DNA of 64,000 nt from JAFEDN01 sp963818985 (lineage in GTDB: Bacteria > Pseudomonadota > Gammaproteobacteria > Coxiellales > Coxiellaceae), in assembly GCA_963818985.1 (NCBI GenBank), contig CAWFUJ010000009.1, positions 310,001 through 374,000 of the forward strand. The letters are read 5' to 3'. A program made the position numbers and the translations under genes. The notes under the pieces were generated by a model. The model had not been told where the DNA came from and did no database searches. It saw only the letters and a list, made by a program, of their open reading frames with translations. This document shows, piece by piece, positions 26,524-35,546 of the stretch (position 1 is the stretch's first letter; the number at the start of each line of letters is the position of its first letter).

Positions 26524-27939
26524 ATGTCTAAAATTGATTCGTCATCTAAGACTCGGTTTTGTCCGAGTCCAACTGGTCTTTTACATTTAGGTAATTTACG
26601 TACTGCATTGTTTAGTTTTTTATTGGCGAAAAGTGGTCATGCAAAATTTTTATTGCGAATAGAGGATACCGATCAAGCGCGATCTCAGGAGCGTTATTCT
26701 GAACAATTACAAGAGGATTTATTGTGGTTGGGATTAGAATGGCAAGAGGGGCCAAGGCATGAATTGGGGCGTGGTCCTTATTACCAATCTAAACGTGGGC
26801 CGATATATGAGGATTATTATCATCGATTAGAAGCCATGGGCATGGCTTATCCTTGTTTTTGTACGGAAGAGGAATTGGCAATGGTTCGTAAGATCCAAAG
26901 CAGTTCAGGAAAACCGCCCCGTTATCCAGGCACTTGTCAAAATTTAACTTCAGAACAAATTGAGGCCAAAATTGCTGAAGGTCGGCAGTCCACTTTACGC
27001 TTTCGAGTGCCACTACATCAAGAAATAAATTACGTGGATTTGGTGCGCGGTGAACAGTCGTTTAAAAGTGATGACTTAGGTGATTTTATTATACGCCGAA
27101 CAGATGGCACAGCGCCGTTTCTGTTTGGTAATGCGATTGATGACGCCTTAATGGAAGTGACTCATGTGTTACGCGGTGAAGATCATGTGACGAATACACC
27201 ACGGCAAATTCTTATTTTGGATACCGTGGGTTTGCCGATTCCAGCATATGGACATATCTCTTTAATTTTGGCCAGCGATGGTAGCCCGTTATCGAAGCGT
27301 CATGGCAGCCGGTCGCTGGTTGAGTTGCGTAATGAAGGATATTTACCATTGGCCATCATTAATTATTTGGCTCGATTGGGACATTATTATGGTCATGATC
27401 AATTTTTATCACTGGCAGAATTAGCCGCACAATTTAAATTAACCTCGCTGAGCACTTCGCCAGCAAAGTATAATGAAGATCAATTAAATTATTGGCAAAA
27501 ACAAGCCATTGAAAATCTTAGCGAAGATCAATTTTGGAAATGGGTGGATATTGAGTTATTTGCCGCCATTCCAATTCATAAACGCAGCGAATTTTTTCAT
27601 GCTATCAAACCAAATATTCAATTTCCTAAAGAAGCGGAACGGTGGGCCAAAATTATTTTTGGAGGAGAAATTGGCGCATATCAATTGTTGGATGTGCATC
27701 CTAATTATTTTGCCGAAGCGTTAGTGGCTTTCGAACAGCATGGTCCGCAAGCGCAATTAATTCTTAATCATATAAAAACTAAATTAAATTTAAAAGGTAA
27801 AGCTTTATATCAGCCATTACGTGTTGCAATCACCGGTGAAGAACATGGGCCAGAATTTGGAAAATTAATGTCTTTAATGGATGCTGAATTAATTAAACAA
27901 CATTTATTGAGAGCAAAGCATCATGTTGAAAATTTATAA
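26524..27939 (+). CDS. gltX: Glutamyl-tRNA synthetase
   Basis: The 471-residue class-I synthetase charges tRNA-Glu. It has the HIGH-equivalent CPSPTGLLHLGNLRTAL at the N-terminus, GEDHVTNTPRQILI, and the KMSKS-equivalent PLSKRHGSRS. A C-terminal anticodon-binding domain is present, and length agrees with the family. The last 17 bp overlap cysS in another frame, so the two are co-transcribed. Confidence 0.96.
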   Translation: MSKIDSSSKTRFCPSPTGLLHLGNLRTALFSFLLAKSGHAKFLLRIEDTDQARSQERYSEQLQEDLLWLGLEWQEGPRHELGRGPYYQSKRGPIYEDYYHRLEAMGMAYPCFCTEEELAMVRKIQSSSGKPPRYPGTCQNLTSEQIEAKIAEGRQSTLRFRVPLHQEINYVDLVRGEQSFKSDDLGDFIIRRTDGTAPFLFGNAIDDALMEVTHVLRGEDHVTNTPRQILILDTVGLPIPAYGHISLILASDGSPLSKRHGSRSLVELRNEGYLPLAIINYLARLGHYYGHDQFLSLAELAAQFKLTSLSTSPAKYNEDQLNYWQKQAIENLSEDQFWKWVDIELFAAIPIHKRSEFFHAIKPNIQFPKEAERWAKIIFGGEIGAYQLLDVHPNYFAEALVAFEQHGPQAQLILNHIKTKLNLKGKALYQPLRVAITGEEHGPEFGKLMSLMDAELIKQHLLRAKHHVENL

Positions 27940-29326
27940 TAGCTTAACGAGAAAAGAGCAATTTTTTAAGCCTATTAGCGATAATCAAGTGAATATGTAT
28001 GTGTGCGGGATTACTGTCTATGATTATTGCCATATAGGTCATGCTCGATCGATGATTATATTTGATGTGGTGGTTCGTTATTTGCGAGATCAAGGTTATC
28101 AAGTCAGGTATGTGCATAATATTACTGATATCGATGACAAAATTATAAAACGTGCCGTGGAAAATAATGAACCGATCGATCAATTGACTAGACGATTTAT
28201 AGATGCTCAGCATGAAGATGAGAAAGTATTGGGAATTTTAGCTCCCGATCATGAACCGAGGGCAACCGCATTTATTGCCCAAATGTGCCAATTAATAACG
28301 GAGTTAATGCAGAAAGGTTTTGCATATCAAGCAGAAAATGGCGATGTCTGTTTTAATGTGCGCAAGTTTAAAGAATATGGAAAGTTATCTGGAAATACTT
28401 TGGAGAAATTGCTGTCTTCCCAGGAAAATTTGCATAGCATGACTCACGATAAATCCGATCCAATTGATTTTGTTTTATGGAAATCTGCCAAACCGGGTGA
28501 ACCTCATTGGTCATCTCCATGGGGAGAGGGGCGGCCAGGTTGGCATATCGAATGTTCTGCTATGGCCAGTGATTTATTAGGCCAGCCGTTTGATATTCAT
28601 GGGGGTGGTATGGATTTAAAATTTCCGCATCATGAAAACGAAATTGCGCAGTCAGAGTCAGCTTACGATGTGGAGTTTGCAAAAATTTGGATGCATGTCG
28701 GCTTGCTAAAGGTCGAGGGTGAAAAAATGTCAAAATCACTTAATAATTTTATAACGATTCGTGATGCGGTTGCCAAGCATCATCCTGAGGAATTGCGTTT
28801 TTTTATGATGAATAGTCATTATCGTCAGCCGGCAGATTATTGTCCTGAAAGTTTGTATGAAGCAAAGTTTCGTTTAGATGGGCTATATAGAAGCTTGATG
28901 GGTTTACCGACTCCGGCAAACGAGGGGGTTGATACGTCTGATTTTAGAGAAAGATTTAATAATGCCATGGATGATGATTTTGCGACGACTGTTGCTTTAA
29001 CGATTCTAAGTGATTTATCTTCCAGAATTAACAACTTGCGCGACGAAGGTAAAATAGATCAAGCAGCAGTATTGGGCAAGACCTTGAAACATTTAGGCAA
29101 TATTCTTGGGATTTTACAGTATTCCCCAGAAGATTACTTCAAAGGTTCCCGTCCACCAGATGAAATCGAACAAATTAATTCTTTAATTCAAGCCCGAGAA
29201 GTGGCACGTAAAAATAAGAATTGGCAAGAGGCGGATAAAATTCGTCAGCAATTATTAGAGATGGGAATTGTGGTTGAAGACCAAACTGATAAAGGCGTCA
29301 CCCGCACTTTTTGGCGTCGCGCATGA
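27923..29326 (+). CDS. cysS: Cysteinyl-tRNA synthetase
   Basis: The 467-residue class-I synthetase charges tRNA-Cys. Motifs: YVCGITVYDYCHIGHARS (zinc Cys and HIGH), RPGWHIECSAMASDLLG, FPHHENEIAQSE (zinc ligands) and GEKMSKSLNNFITI (KMSKS). Length matches E. coli (461). It overlaps gltX by 17 bp. A palindrome 45 bp after its stop may end the transcript. Confidence 0.97.
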   Translation: MLKIYNSLTRKEQFFKPISDNQVNMYVCGITVYDYCHIGHARSMIIFDVVVRYLRDQGYQVRYVHNITDIDDKIIKRAVENNEPIDQLTRRFIDAQHEDEKVLGILAPDHEPRATAFIAQMCQLITELMQKGFAYQAENGDVCFNVRKFKEYGKLSGNTLEKLLSSQENLHSMTHDKSDPIDFVLWKSAKPGEPHWSSPWGEGRPGWHIECSAMASDLLGQPFDIHGGGMDLKFPHHENEIAQSESAYDVEFAKIWMHVGLLKVEGEKMSKSLNNFITIRDAVAKHHPEELRFFMMNSHYRQPADYCPESLYEAKFRLDGLYRSLMGLPTPANEGVDTSDFRERFNNAMDDDFATTVALTILSDLSSRINNLRDEGKIDQAAVLGKTLKHLGNILGILQYSPEDYFKGSRPPDEIEQINSLIQAREVARKNKNWQEADKIRQQLLEMGIVVEDQTDKGVTRTFWRRA

Positions 29327-29371
29327 AATAAATAATAACGTTAATCACACATGAACGGTTAATGGCGGGCC

Positions 29372-29402
29372 TGTCATCCCGCGGTCAAGCCGCGGGATGA
29401 CG
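29372..29402. repeat. GTCATCCCGCGG palindrome after cysS
   Basis: TGTCATCCCGCGG, a 5-bp loop and CCGCGGGATGACGG form a strong hairpin between convergent cysS and the orphan at 29408. It is a member of the GTCATCCCG family and could serve as a bidirectional terminator. Confidence 0.8.
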
Positions 29403-29407
29403 GACTT

Positions 29408-30226
29408 CTATTTGTTAAATGAATTCTCTAAGTTTATAGTTTTTTCTTTTGTATGCTTATCTTCATTTGAACTAGTGCCGTGACCATTCGGATTGGGTTT
29501 GTTACCTACGAGTCTAAGACCCCAGTGGATGTCTTGATCTTTTTGGTGCTCTAAAGAATATAAAAGTCTAATTGATCTCAATAAAATTTCTACAGCACGA
29601 AACAGTTCTTCTTTGCTAACAATAAGTTTACTGGAATTTTCGCCTATGTCTTCAATCAAAGGCTTAGCTGTGTTAAATACCAATTGCGCTTTTTGTTGTT
29701 GTGTCTCATTGCCATTTTCTTCTAATGCTTGCTGATGCGTAGTGCGGATTACTTCCGAGTTAAGCATGGTGTCTGTATTTTGGTTATTACTGTTTAACAC
29801 AGTAGGCACGGGTTGATGAGGAGCACGACTCATAGCCGCAGCTATTTGTGTGGGTTGAGTCGCATTCTTGATCGCTTCGGCAAATGGCAGCGAAATTAAA
29901 TTTTGAGTAACTGCTTGAGCGATGTGAGCCTGAATAACATGGCTAATAAAACTGGCAAGTTCTTCCAGATTTAGATCCACTTCGGGTTGAGGCTGTGGGA
30001 TTTGGTTCGGTAAAGGCTGAGGTACTAAGCCTACTATTTGTGTGTTTTGCACAGCCTGGATTTTAGCAAGAAAGTACTCTAATTCTGCTTGCTTAATTTG
30101 CTCTTTTTGCAAAATTTGGCTAATCACCGCCAATACCTGGTCTTCAGTAATGAGTACTTCAGCTCGGCGTAAGTTCATGATTCTAAGCCAAAATTCTTTA
30201 ATATTTTCATCAGTAATTTCTTTCAT
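29408..30226 (-). CDS. Hypothetical protein, 272 aa
   Basis: A soluble, helical, Gln/Asn/Pro-rich product without signal peptide. A Pro-rich linker (PQPLPNQIPQPQPEVD, about residue 67) separates two helical parts, and the C-terminal ~40 residues are polar and likely disordered. No known domain was recognised. Same strand as the 867-residue orphan upstream, ~100 bp away. A lineage-specific or secreted protein is possible. Confidence 0.7.
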   Translation of the reverse strand: MKEITDENIKEFWLRIMNLRRAEVLITEDQVLAVISQILQKEQIKQAELEYFLAKIQAVQNTQIVGLVPQPLPNQIPQPQPEVDLNLEELASFISHVIQAHIAQAVTQNLISLPFAEAIKNATQPTQIAAAMSRAPHQPVPTVLNSNNQNTDTMLNSEVIRTTHQQALEENGNETQQQKAQLVFNTAKPLIEDIGENSSKLIVSKEELFRAVEILLRSIRLLYSLEHQKDQDIHWGLRLVGNKPNPNGHGTSSNEDKHTKEKTINLENSFNK

Positions 30227-30322
30227 AAGTTACCTTTGTTAAGTATGAATGTATGTAAAATGCATATTATACAGGAACTCCGGCGTCATGTCAATATCAT
30301 TGAAGACACCGGGTTGTCTGAC

Positions 30323-32926
30323 CTATTTCCGGGTGTAAACGCTTGCACTAGAACTGGAGCTAGAACTAGAACTAGAACTAGAACTGCTTAGAGAGTAGAG
30401 ATTCTTACTAACCGGAGTAGTGACAGGTGCAGAATTCTTCTCTTCATTATCTTTATCCTTTTGATTTGCAGAGGGAGACAAAGTTTGAATTTTGTACTTC
30501 AAGGGGACATAGCCTACGGCAGTTTTCCAATTTTTAATATTATCCCCTAAAGGTTTAAACTCGATAGGTTTGAATTCAGCACCAAGCGACTTGAGTTCAC
30601 TTTCATCACAAGCTTTATTAGTAGTAAAAACCCATGGCTTTTCCATCACCCTATTGGAAAAATGACTACGATATAAAGGATCAATCCGCTGATAACGTTC
30701 TTTAAGGACTTCAAGTGAAATGACAGAGTGGTTATCATCAACTTTTTCATAAGGAAATTTATCAGTGTTTACTTTTGTAATGAAGTTCATCACATCGGCA
30801 GATATAACAACATAATTTTTAACTACATCATTTAATACATTTATATTTGTCAAATTAGCCTTAATTGAGGGTTTAGGAATGTTAGAAAATTCGGCTGATA
30901 TGCCCATGGATCGACAGCAAATTTGGAAATCCGAGGAAGAGCATCCATGACTGACAGAGGCTAATTTCACAGTCGCTCTAATCATAGGAGTTATTTCATG
31001 GGAGTACCGAATCCAACTCTGGACTCTATTTATATCTTCTTGACCCAAACCTATATATTTTTTTCCCTTATCTGTATATATAAACGCACCGGTAGATGTT
31101 ATTTGTTTTTTATCAATTAGCATTTTCAATGCTGGTGCTAATTCCTTTATTCCCGCTTGAGATTTTATTGCGTCGTCAATTTCGGTAGTTACTAGTAAGC
31201 TATGAGCTTTTTCGATTTCATCAAGCTTTTGGAGTACCAAGGTTTTGTATTTAAAAGGTATTGAAATTTCATAAGCACAGCCTTGTTTTGAGGCGGTCAC
31301 ACAATCCGTATGTGCTTCTGCATCGTTCATTATCGCTTTAATAATCTGTGAGACAAACATATTCATAGGCCCATGTTCTTCATTACTAGACACTTTTAAT
31401 ATGTTGATTAGCCGATTTGAGATCAGTATCCAACTACGTCCCTCATTAAATTCTTTAATTTTGGCAAAATCCGCTGCATTTTTTACAAAAATCATAAGTG
31501 GGTCTTGAAATATCTGAAAATTATTGTGACCTAGTATCTGAACAATAATTGCTTTTTGGAGGTCCTCTGGTGATAGGTCATGTTTTTGCTCAGGTTGAAA
31601 GTTTTCAAAAGCTTTGCTTTCTAAGAGTAAAAGATGATTATCATAGATCTTTTTAAGCTTATTTGATTCTGCTTCAACAGCAATAATCTCCAACTTGTCC
31701 TCGTTAATATGGGCCACAATTTTTAATTTTTTCAAGGCGGCCGGTAGATCTTTCTCAGAAAGTTTTTCCAGAGGCTGGATAGGCTGATTTTCTAAATCGC
31801 TTTGTTCCATTGCTGAATAGGTAATGATCGCAAATGCTTGCGGTAAAGTTAATTGTTGCGGTTTGGGTAAGGCTTGCTCAATTTTAAAGATTATAGCCTC
31901 TTCTGTAATGAGGCAGACATCACCGGATTCGCTAATCAATAGCGGGGATTGCTTGCCAATTATTATTTTTTTTTGGCTACAAAAGGTTTCAATAACCGTT
32001 CTTGCAGATTCGGGGCCCTTTTTAGCGTCAAAACCAAGTGCGTGCATAATGCTTGGGTTAATAATAAGTTGTCCACTATAGATTTGAATTTTTCTCTGTT
32101 CTGGGGTCGTTGCAGTAATTGAGAATGTGTTTTCCTCCTTACCCTCACTCACATTGCAGGTTATGTTGAGAAATTTAAAGGCCGTTTTTAATTGATCAGC
32201 AGTGAGAATTTTAGTTGATTCAAAGTTTGGGTTTTTGGTGGCGGCATTATAGGTGGCTATTGCTTGTAACATCGACATTTTTTGCGGTGTGGGAAGTGAA
32301 CTTCTTAGTGTTGCCAAAATTGAAGCACTTGCAACCAAACAAACATTGCCGTTTTGGTCATAGAGCAATGTACATTTAAGTTCGGGCGCTTTTGTGACAT
32401 CACCACCCAATACTTTTCCCATTATTCCAAAATTTAAAAAACTAGTCGTTTTTATTTCAGAATTTTTGACGATAGAGTTAAGAAATGTTTCTAAGACCTG
32501 CTTAGCTTGTTTAGGGATAGATTTTTGATCTGATATACCCAACGACATGATAACCTCTCGTGGGATAATCAGGTGGTGTGTTGTAAAAAGATCTTGTAAT
32601 TGCTTAATTTTTTCACTACTAAGTCCTTCGACCCAATAGCCTTTAGCTTTGGTAACATCGAAAATAAAGACATTTCTATTTTCTTTAGAACCTCGGTCGC
32701 ATGTAAATTCTTCTTCTAAAAGTAAACTATCGATTTGATTGAAATGCAATTCTACTTGATTGTTATCCTCTGGAAGAGTAATTAGGCATTCTTGGCCGGT
32801 AAGATGATGAATGGCTTGGTGAATTCTTGCCGTGGGACTTTCTGATAATTTTACTGATTCACCAATAGAGGCTAAAATTGCGGATACGAAAACGGGGCCC
32901 AAATAAATTCTAGATTTTCTAGACAT
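30323..32926 (-). CDS. Large orphan protein with duplicated module and poly-Ser tail, 867 aa
   Basis: The ATG at 32926 follows AAGGAG. A module of ~170 residues is repeated in tandem: LIIPREVIMSLG…VLETF (about 119–148) pairs with LIINPSIMHALG…VIETF (about 288–317), and GNVCLVASASIL…LPTPQKMSMLQA (193–222) with GDVCLITEEAII…LPKPQQLTLPQA (335–364). More diverged copies may precede and follow. The C-terminus carries 14 consecutive Ser (encoded by an ACTAGA hexamer repeat) before ASVYTRK. No signal peptide or known domain. Modular structure and low-complexity tail suggest a secreted effector, unproven. Confidence 0.8.
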   Translation of the reverse strand: MSRKSRIYLGPVFVSAILASIGESVKLSESPTARIHQAIHHLTGQECLITLPEDNNQVELHFNQIDSLLLEEEFTCDRGSKENRNVFIFDVTKAKGYWVEGLSSEKIKQLQDLFTTHHLIIPREVIMSLGISDQKSIPKQAKQVLETFLNSIVKNSEIKTTSFLNFGIMGKVLGGDVTKAPELKCTLLYDQNGNVCLVASASILATLRSSLPTPQKMSMLQAIATYNAATKNPNFESTKILTADQLKTAFKFLNITCNVSEGKEENTFSITATTPEQRKIQIYSGQLIINPSIMHALGFDAKKGPESARTVIETFCSQKKIIIGKQSPLLISESGDVCLITEEAIIFKIEQALPKPQQLTLPQAFAIITYSAMEQSDLENQPIQPLEKLSEKDLPAALKKLKIVAHINEDKLEIIAVEAESNKLKKIYDNHLLLLESKAFENFQPEQKHDLSPEDLQKAIIVQILGHNNFQIFQDPLMIFVKNAADFAKIKEFNEGRSWILISNRLINILKVSSNEEHGPMNMFVSQIIKAIMNDAEAHTDCVTASKQGCAYEISIPFKYKTLVLQKLDEIEKAHSLLVTTEIDDAIKSQAGIKELAPALKMLIDKKQITSTGAFIYTDKGKKYIGLGQEDINRVQSWIRYSHEITPMIRATVKLASVSHGCSSSDFQICCRSMGISAEFSNIPKPSIKANLTNINVLNDVVKNYVVISADVMNFITKVNTDKFPYEKVDDNHSVISLEVLKERYQRIDPLYRSHFSNRVMEKPWVFTTNKACDESELKSLGAEFKPIEFKPLGDNIKNWKTAVGYVPLKYKIQTLSPSANQKDKDNEEKNSAPVTTPVSKNLYSLSSSSSSSSSSSSSSASVYTRK
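30347..30388 (-). repeat. Hexamer microsatellite encoding poly-Ser (second locus)
   Basis: Fourteen Ser codons arise from repeated actaga on the plus strand with single gga and gct variants. The unit is the same as at 848–895, in a different protein and near its C-terminus. Confidence 0.85.
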
Positions 32927-33080
32927 AAAGATCTCCTTGAAATAAATTTTTTTTCATTAAGTTGTACTTTGAACTATTTTCTAGGAACTGAACTTAATTT
33001 TCCTAAAGACAATAAGATAATATTTTTTAAAGCTTGTCAAGCTTTAAAAAATATTTTGTAACTTCCTCGGAAAGAAGTTC

Positions 33081-33138
33081 GTCGTCTCGCGGCGAGGCCT
33101 GTCATCCCGCGGGATGACAGGCCTCGCCGCGAGACGAC
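33081..33138. repeat. Perfect 58-bp palindrome
   Basis: The arm GTCGTCTCGCGGCGAGGCCT plus GTCATCCCG is followed with no spacer by its exact reverse complement, 29 + 29 bp. It lies in the 255-bp gap between the orphan at 30323 (starts at 32926) and the convergent end of the enoyl-CoA hydratase gene. The centre GTCATCCCGCGGGATGAC is the family core. Confidence 0.95.
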
Positions 33139-33181
33139 GGCATTTCGATCGCGATTACGTTGAAATGTCAACTCCCCCTAT

Positions 33182-33964
33182 TTATTCATCGGAAAATATG
33201 GGCTTACGTTTCTCATTGAAAGCTTGAATTCCTTCAAGCCGATCTTTGGTGGGTAATAATTGATTATAAGCTTGAAGTTCAAAACGGTAGCCAGATGGAA
33301 TATCTAAAGAGGTTGAAGCATTAATTGCTTTTTTCACTTGTCGGACTGCGAATGGAGCATTACTCGCAATCACAGTGGCGGTAGTCAGAGTTTCTTCAAG
33401 CAAATCTTTTGGTTCAAAAACTTTATTGACAATTCCCCATTCATAGGCTTGAATTGCGGTAAACGTTTCTCCGGTGAAGCTTAATTCTTTAGCCTTCCGG
33501 ATTCCGCAAGAGCGGGGTAAATTTTGAGTACCCATAGCGCCGGGCATAATCCCTAATTTAACTTCAGACTGAGCAAAAATGGCTGAATTTGCAGCATAAA
33601 TAAAATCACAGGCCAATGCCAATTCAAGACCGCCGCCAAATGCAACACCATTGACAGCAGCGATGACTGGAACGGGACAATTGATCAAAGCCAGCATAGC
33701 CTTTTGCAGCGCAATATGTTGTTGTTGCCAAATTTCAATAGAAATATTATGACGCTCTTTTAAATCTGCACCTGCACAAAAAGCTTTTTTACCACTGCCG
33801 GTGAGAATAACACAACGCAAATGAGGACGTTGAGGAACTATAGTTTCCCAAAGTTGTTGTAATTCTTGCATCATGTGCGAATTGATGGCGTTTCTCACCT
33901 CAGGGCGGTGCAGGGTGGCAATGAGCACACGATCATCGACAATGTTTAACTGCATAGTTTCCAT
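33182..33964 (-). CDS. Enoyl-CoA hydratase/isomerase family protein
   Basis: The 260-residue crotonase-fold protein contains KAFCAGADLKER and the oxyanion-hole region AAVNGVAFGGGLELALACD, followed by SEVKLGIMPGAMGTQNLPR with the catalytic Glu position. It resembles short-chain enoyl-CoA hydratases (methylglutaconyl-CoA hydratase-like AUH members are close relatives), so the substrate could be a beta-oxidation or a Leu-degradation intermediate. It stands alone and is divergent from nfeD. Confidence 0.9.
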   Translation of the reverse strand: METMQLNIVDDRVLIATLHRPEVRNAINSHMMQELQQLWETIVPQRPHLRCVILTGSGKKAFCAGADLKERHNISIEIWQQQHIALQKAMLALINCPVPVIAAVNGVAFGGGLELALACDFIYAANSAIFAQSEVKLGIMPGAMGTQNLPRSCGIRKAKELSFTGETFTAIQAYEWGIVNKVFEPKDLLEETLTTATVIASNAPFAVRQVKKAINASTSLDIPSGYRFELQAYNQLLPTKDRLEGIQAFNEKRKPIFSDE

Positions 33965-34051
33965 ACGTGTTCCTGCATTAACAAATAGACAGCAATATTA
34001 TAATACGTTTATAATTTTCATGCTATCCATTAAAACATGAGCAGGTTAAAT

Positions 34052-34108
34052 CTGGATACCGGCCTTCGCCAGTATGACACAGCAAATGTCATCCCGGAAA
34101 ACGCGTTT
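34052..34108. repeat. Degenerate GGATACCGG plus half GTCATCCCGG repeat
   Basis: CTGGATACCGGCCTTCGCCA and GTATGACA form one degenerate copy; 14 bp further GTCATCCCGGAAAACGCG is half of a second type, the mirror half of which occurs at 34197. Confidence 0.55.
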
Positions 34109-34196
34109 GAATAAAACAGATAGGTATTTTTTTAAAAAGAATGGACGCTATGCAATTTCGTCAATTGGAAAAAATGTTTAAAGGTAGGTATTTATC

Positions 34197-34238
34197 CTGG
34201 ATCCCGGATAAACGCGTTGCGTTTTCCGGGATGACAAT
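34197..34238. repeat. GGATCCCGG…CCGGGATGAC palindrome at the nfeD 5' end
   Basis: CCTGGATCCCGGATAAACGC, GTTGC and GTTTTCCGGGATGAC match the repeats at 52929 and 53061. The ATG of the last segment is the most likely nfeD start codon, so the repeat has entered the translation-initiation region. Confidence 0.75.
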
Positions 34239-35544
34239 TCGATTCGGTTTGACAATCTTATTATGGTTAAGCCTCTTTGCAGCCTACGCGAATGATTTTC
34301 AGCCTGCATATTTATTAGAAATGAAAGGTGCAATTGGGCCGGCGACGCAGGATTATTTTCATCGTAACTTAAAGCAAGCGATTAACAAAAAAGCCCCATT
34401 GGTTATTTTACAAATTGATACCCCAGGGGGTCTAAGTGAATCGATGCGTGAGATTATCAAAGATATATTGGCCTCGCCATTACCGATAATAGCTTATGTG
34501 GCTCCAAGTGGGGCTAGAGCAGCTAGCGCTGGAACCTATATTCTTTACGCAAGTCAAATTGCGGCTATGGCGCCAGGCACTAATTTAGGAGCCGCCACAC
34601 CGGTTAATTTAACCGAATCGAATAAAGCTGCTGAAGAAAAGAATGCCAGTGAAAATAAAACCATCAATGATGCCAAAGCATATATACGCAGTTTAGCCGA
34701 ACTGCGCCATAGAAATGTTGGCTGGGCTGAACTTGCGGTGAGTCGAGCCGCTAGTTTGTCTGCTGAAGAAGCGTTGCAGAAAAAAGTAATTGATATTGTC
34801 TCTCCCAATATCACTGATTTGTTGGTTCAAACTGATGGCCGACAAGTATCAATTCAAGGCAAATTGCAATTTATTCACAGCAAGGGCTTGCCAGTACAAA
34901 CATTAACTACCGATTGGCGGACACGATTTTTAGCAACCATCACTGATCCCAGCATTGCCTATATTTTATTAATGATCGGCATTTATGGGTTAATTTTTGA
35001 GTTTATAAATCCGGGATTTATTATGCCTGGCCTTATCGGCGCTATTGCGCTGATGGTGGGTTTATATGCATTGCATTTACTGCCGATCAATTATGCTGGT
35101 TTAGGGCTCATGGTGTTAGGGCTTTCTTGCATCATCGCTGAGTTTTTTATGCCGACCTTTGGTGCGTTAGGAATCGGCGGCATCGCTGCCTTTTTGATTG
35201 GATCAATTATGTTATTAAAGCCAGGTGCAGTTGGGTTTACTTTACCTATTCATTTAATTATTGCTGTCACTGCAGTGACTGCAATATTTTTTTTAAGTGT
35301 GTTAGGATTAGCGCTACGTTCCAGGCGCCGGCCAATTATTACCGGCCGTGAAGCGATGATTGGAAAAATCGGTGAAGTGCAGATCGATCGAGGTCGGGTC
35401 TGGATCGATATTAACGGAGAACATTGGCAGCCGAAGCTCGATCAAAAATTTCATCAAGGTCAAAAAGTCAAAGTGATAGCCATCACTGGATTAAAACTAA
35501 CTGTAAAGCCAATCAACAACGACCCATCTCAAACAGGAGCATAG
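34231..35544 (+). CDS. nfeD: NfeD-family membrane serine protease (long form)
   Basis: The product is a ClpP-class membrane protease that pairs with a slipin. From ATG 34231 it opens with a clear signal peptide or helix (TIRFGLTILLWLSLFAAYA). The protease domain shows LQIDTPGGLSESMREII, the nucleophile region SGARAASAGTYIL, and AEEALQKKVIDIV. Four or five membrane helices follow (about 240–360), then a C-terminal OB-like domain (ITGREAMIGKIGEV). The frame is open upstream to ATG 34141, but those 30 codons run through a repeat. No strong ribosome-binding site is visible for either start. The slipin gene follows by 2 bp. Confidence 0.9.
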   Translation: MTIRFGLTILLWLSLFAAYANDFQPAYLLEMKGAIGPATQDYFHRNLKQAINKKAPLVILQIDTPGGLSESMREIIKDILASPLPIIAYVAPSGARAASAGTYILYASQIAAMAPGTNLGAATPVNLTESNKAAEEKNASENKTINDAKAYIRSLAELRHRNVGWAELAVSRAASLSAEEALQKKVIDIVSPNITDLLVQTDGRQVSIQGKLQFIHSKGLPVQTLTTDWRTRFLATITDPSIAYILLMIGIYGLIFEFINPGFIMPGLIGAIALMVGLYALHLLPINYAGLGLMVLGLSCIIAEFFMPTFGALGIGGIAAFLIGSIMLLKPGAVGFTLPIHLIIAVTAVTAIFFLSVLGLALRSRRRPIITGREAMIGKIGEVQIDRGRVWIDINGEHWQPKLDQKFHQGQKVKVIAITGLKLTVKPINNDPSQTGA

Positions 35545-35546
35545 AC

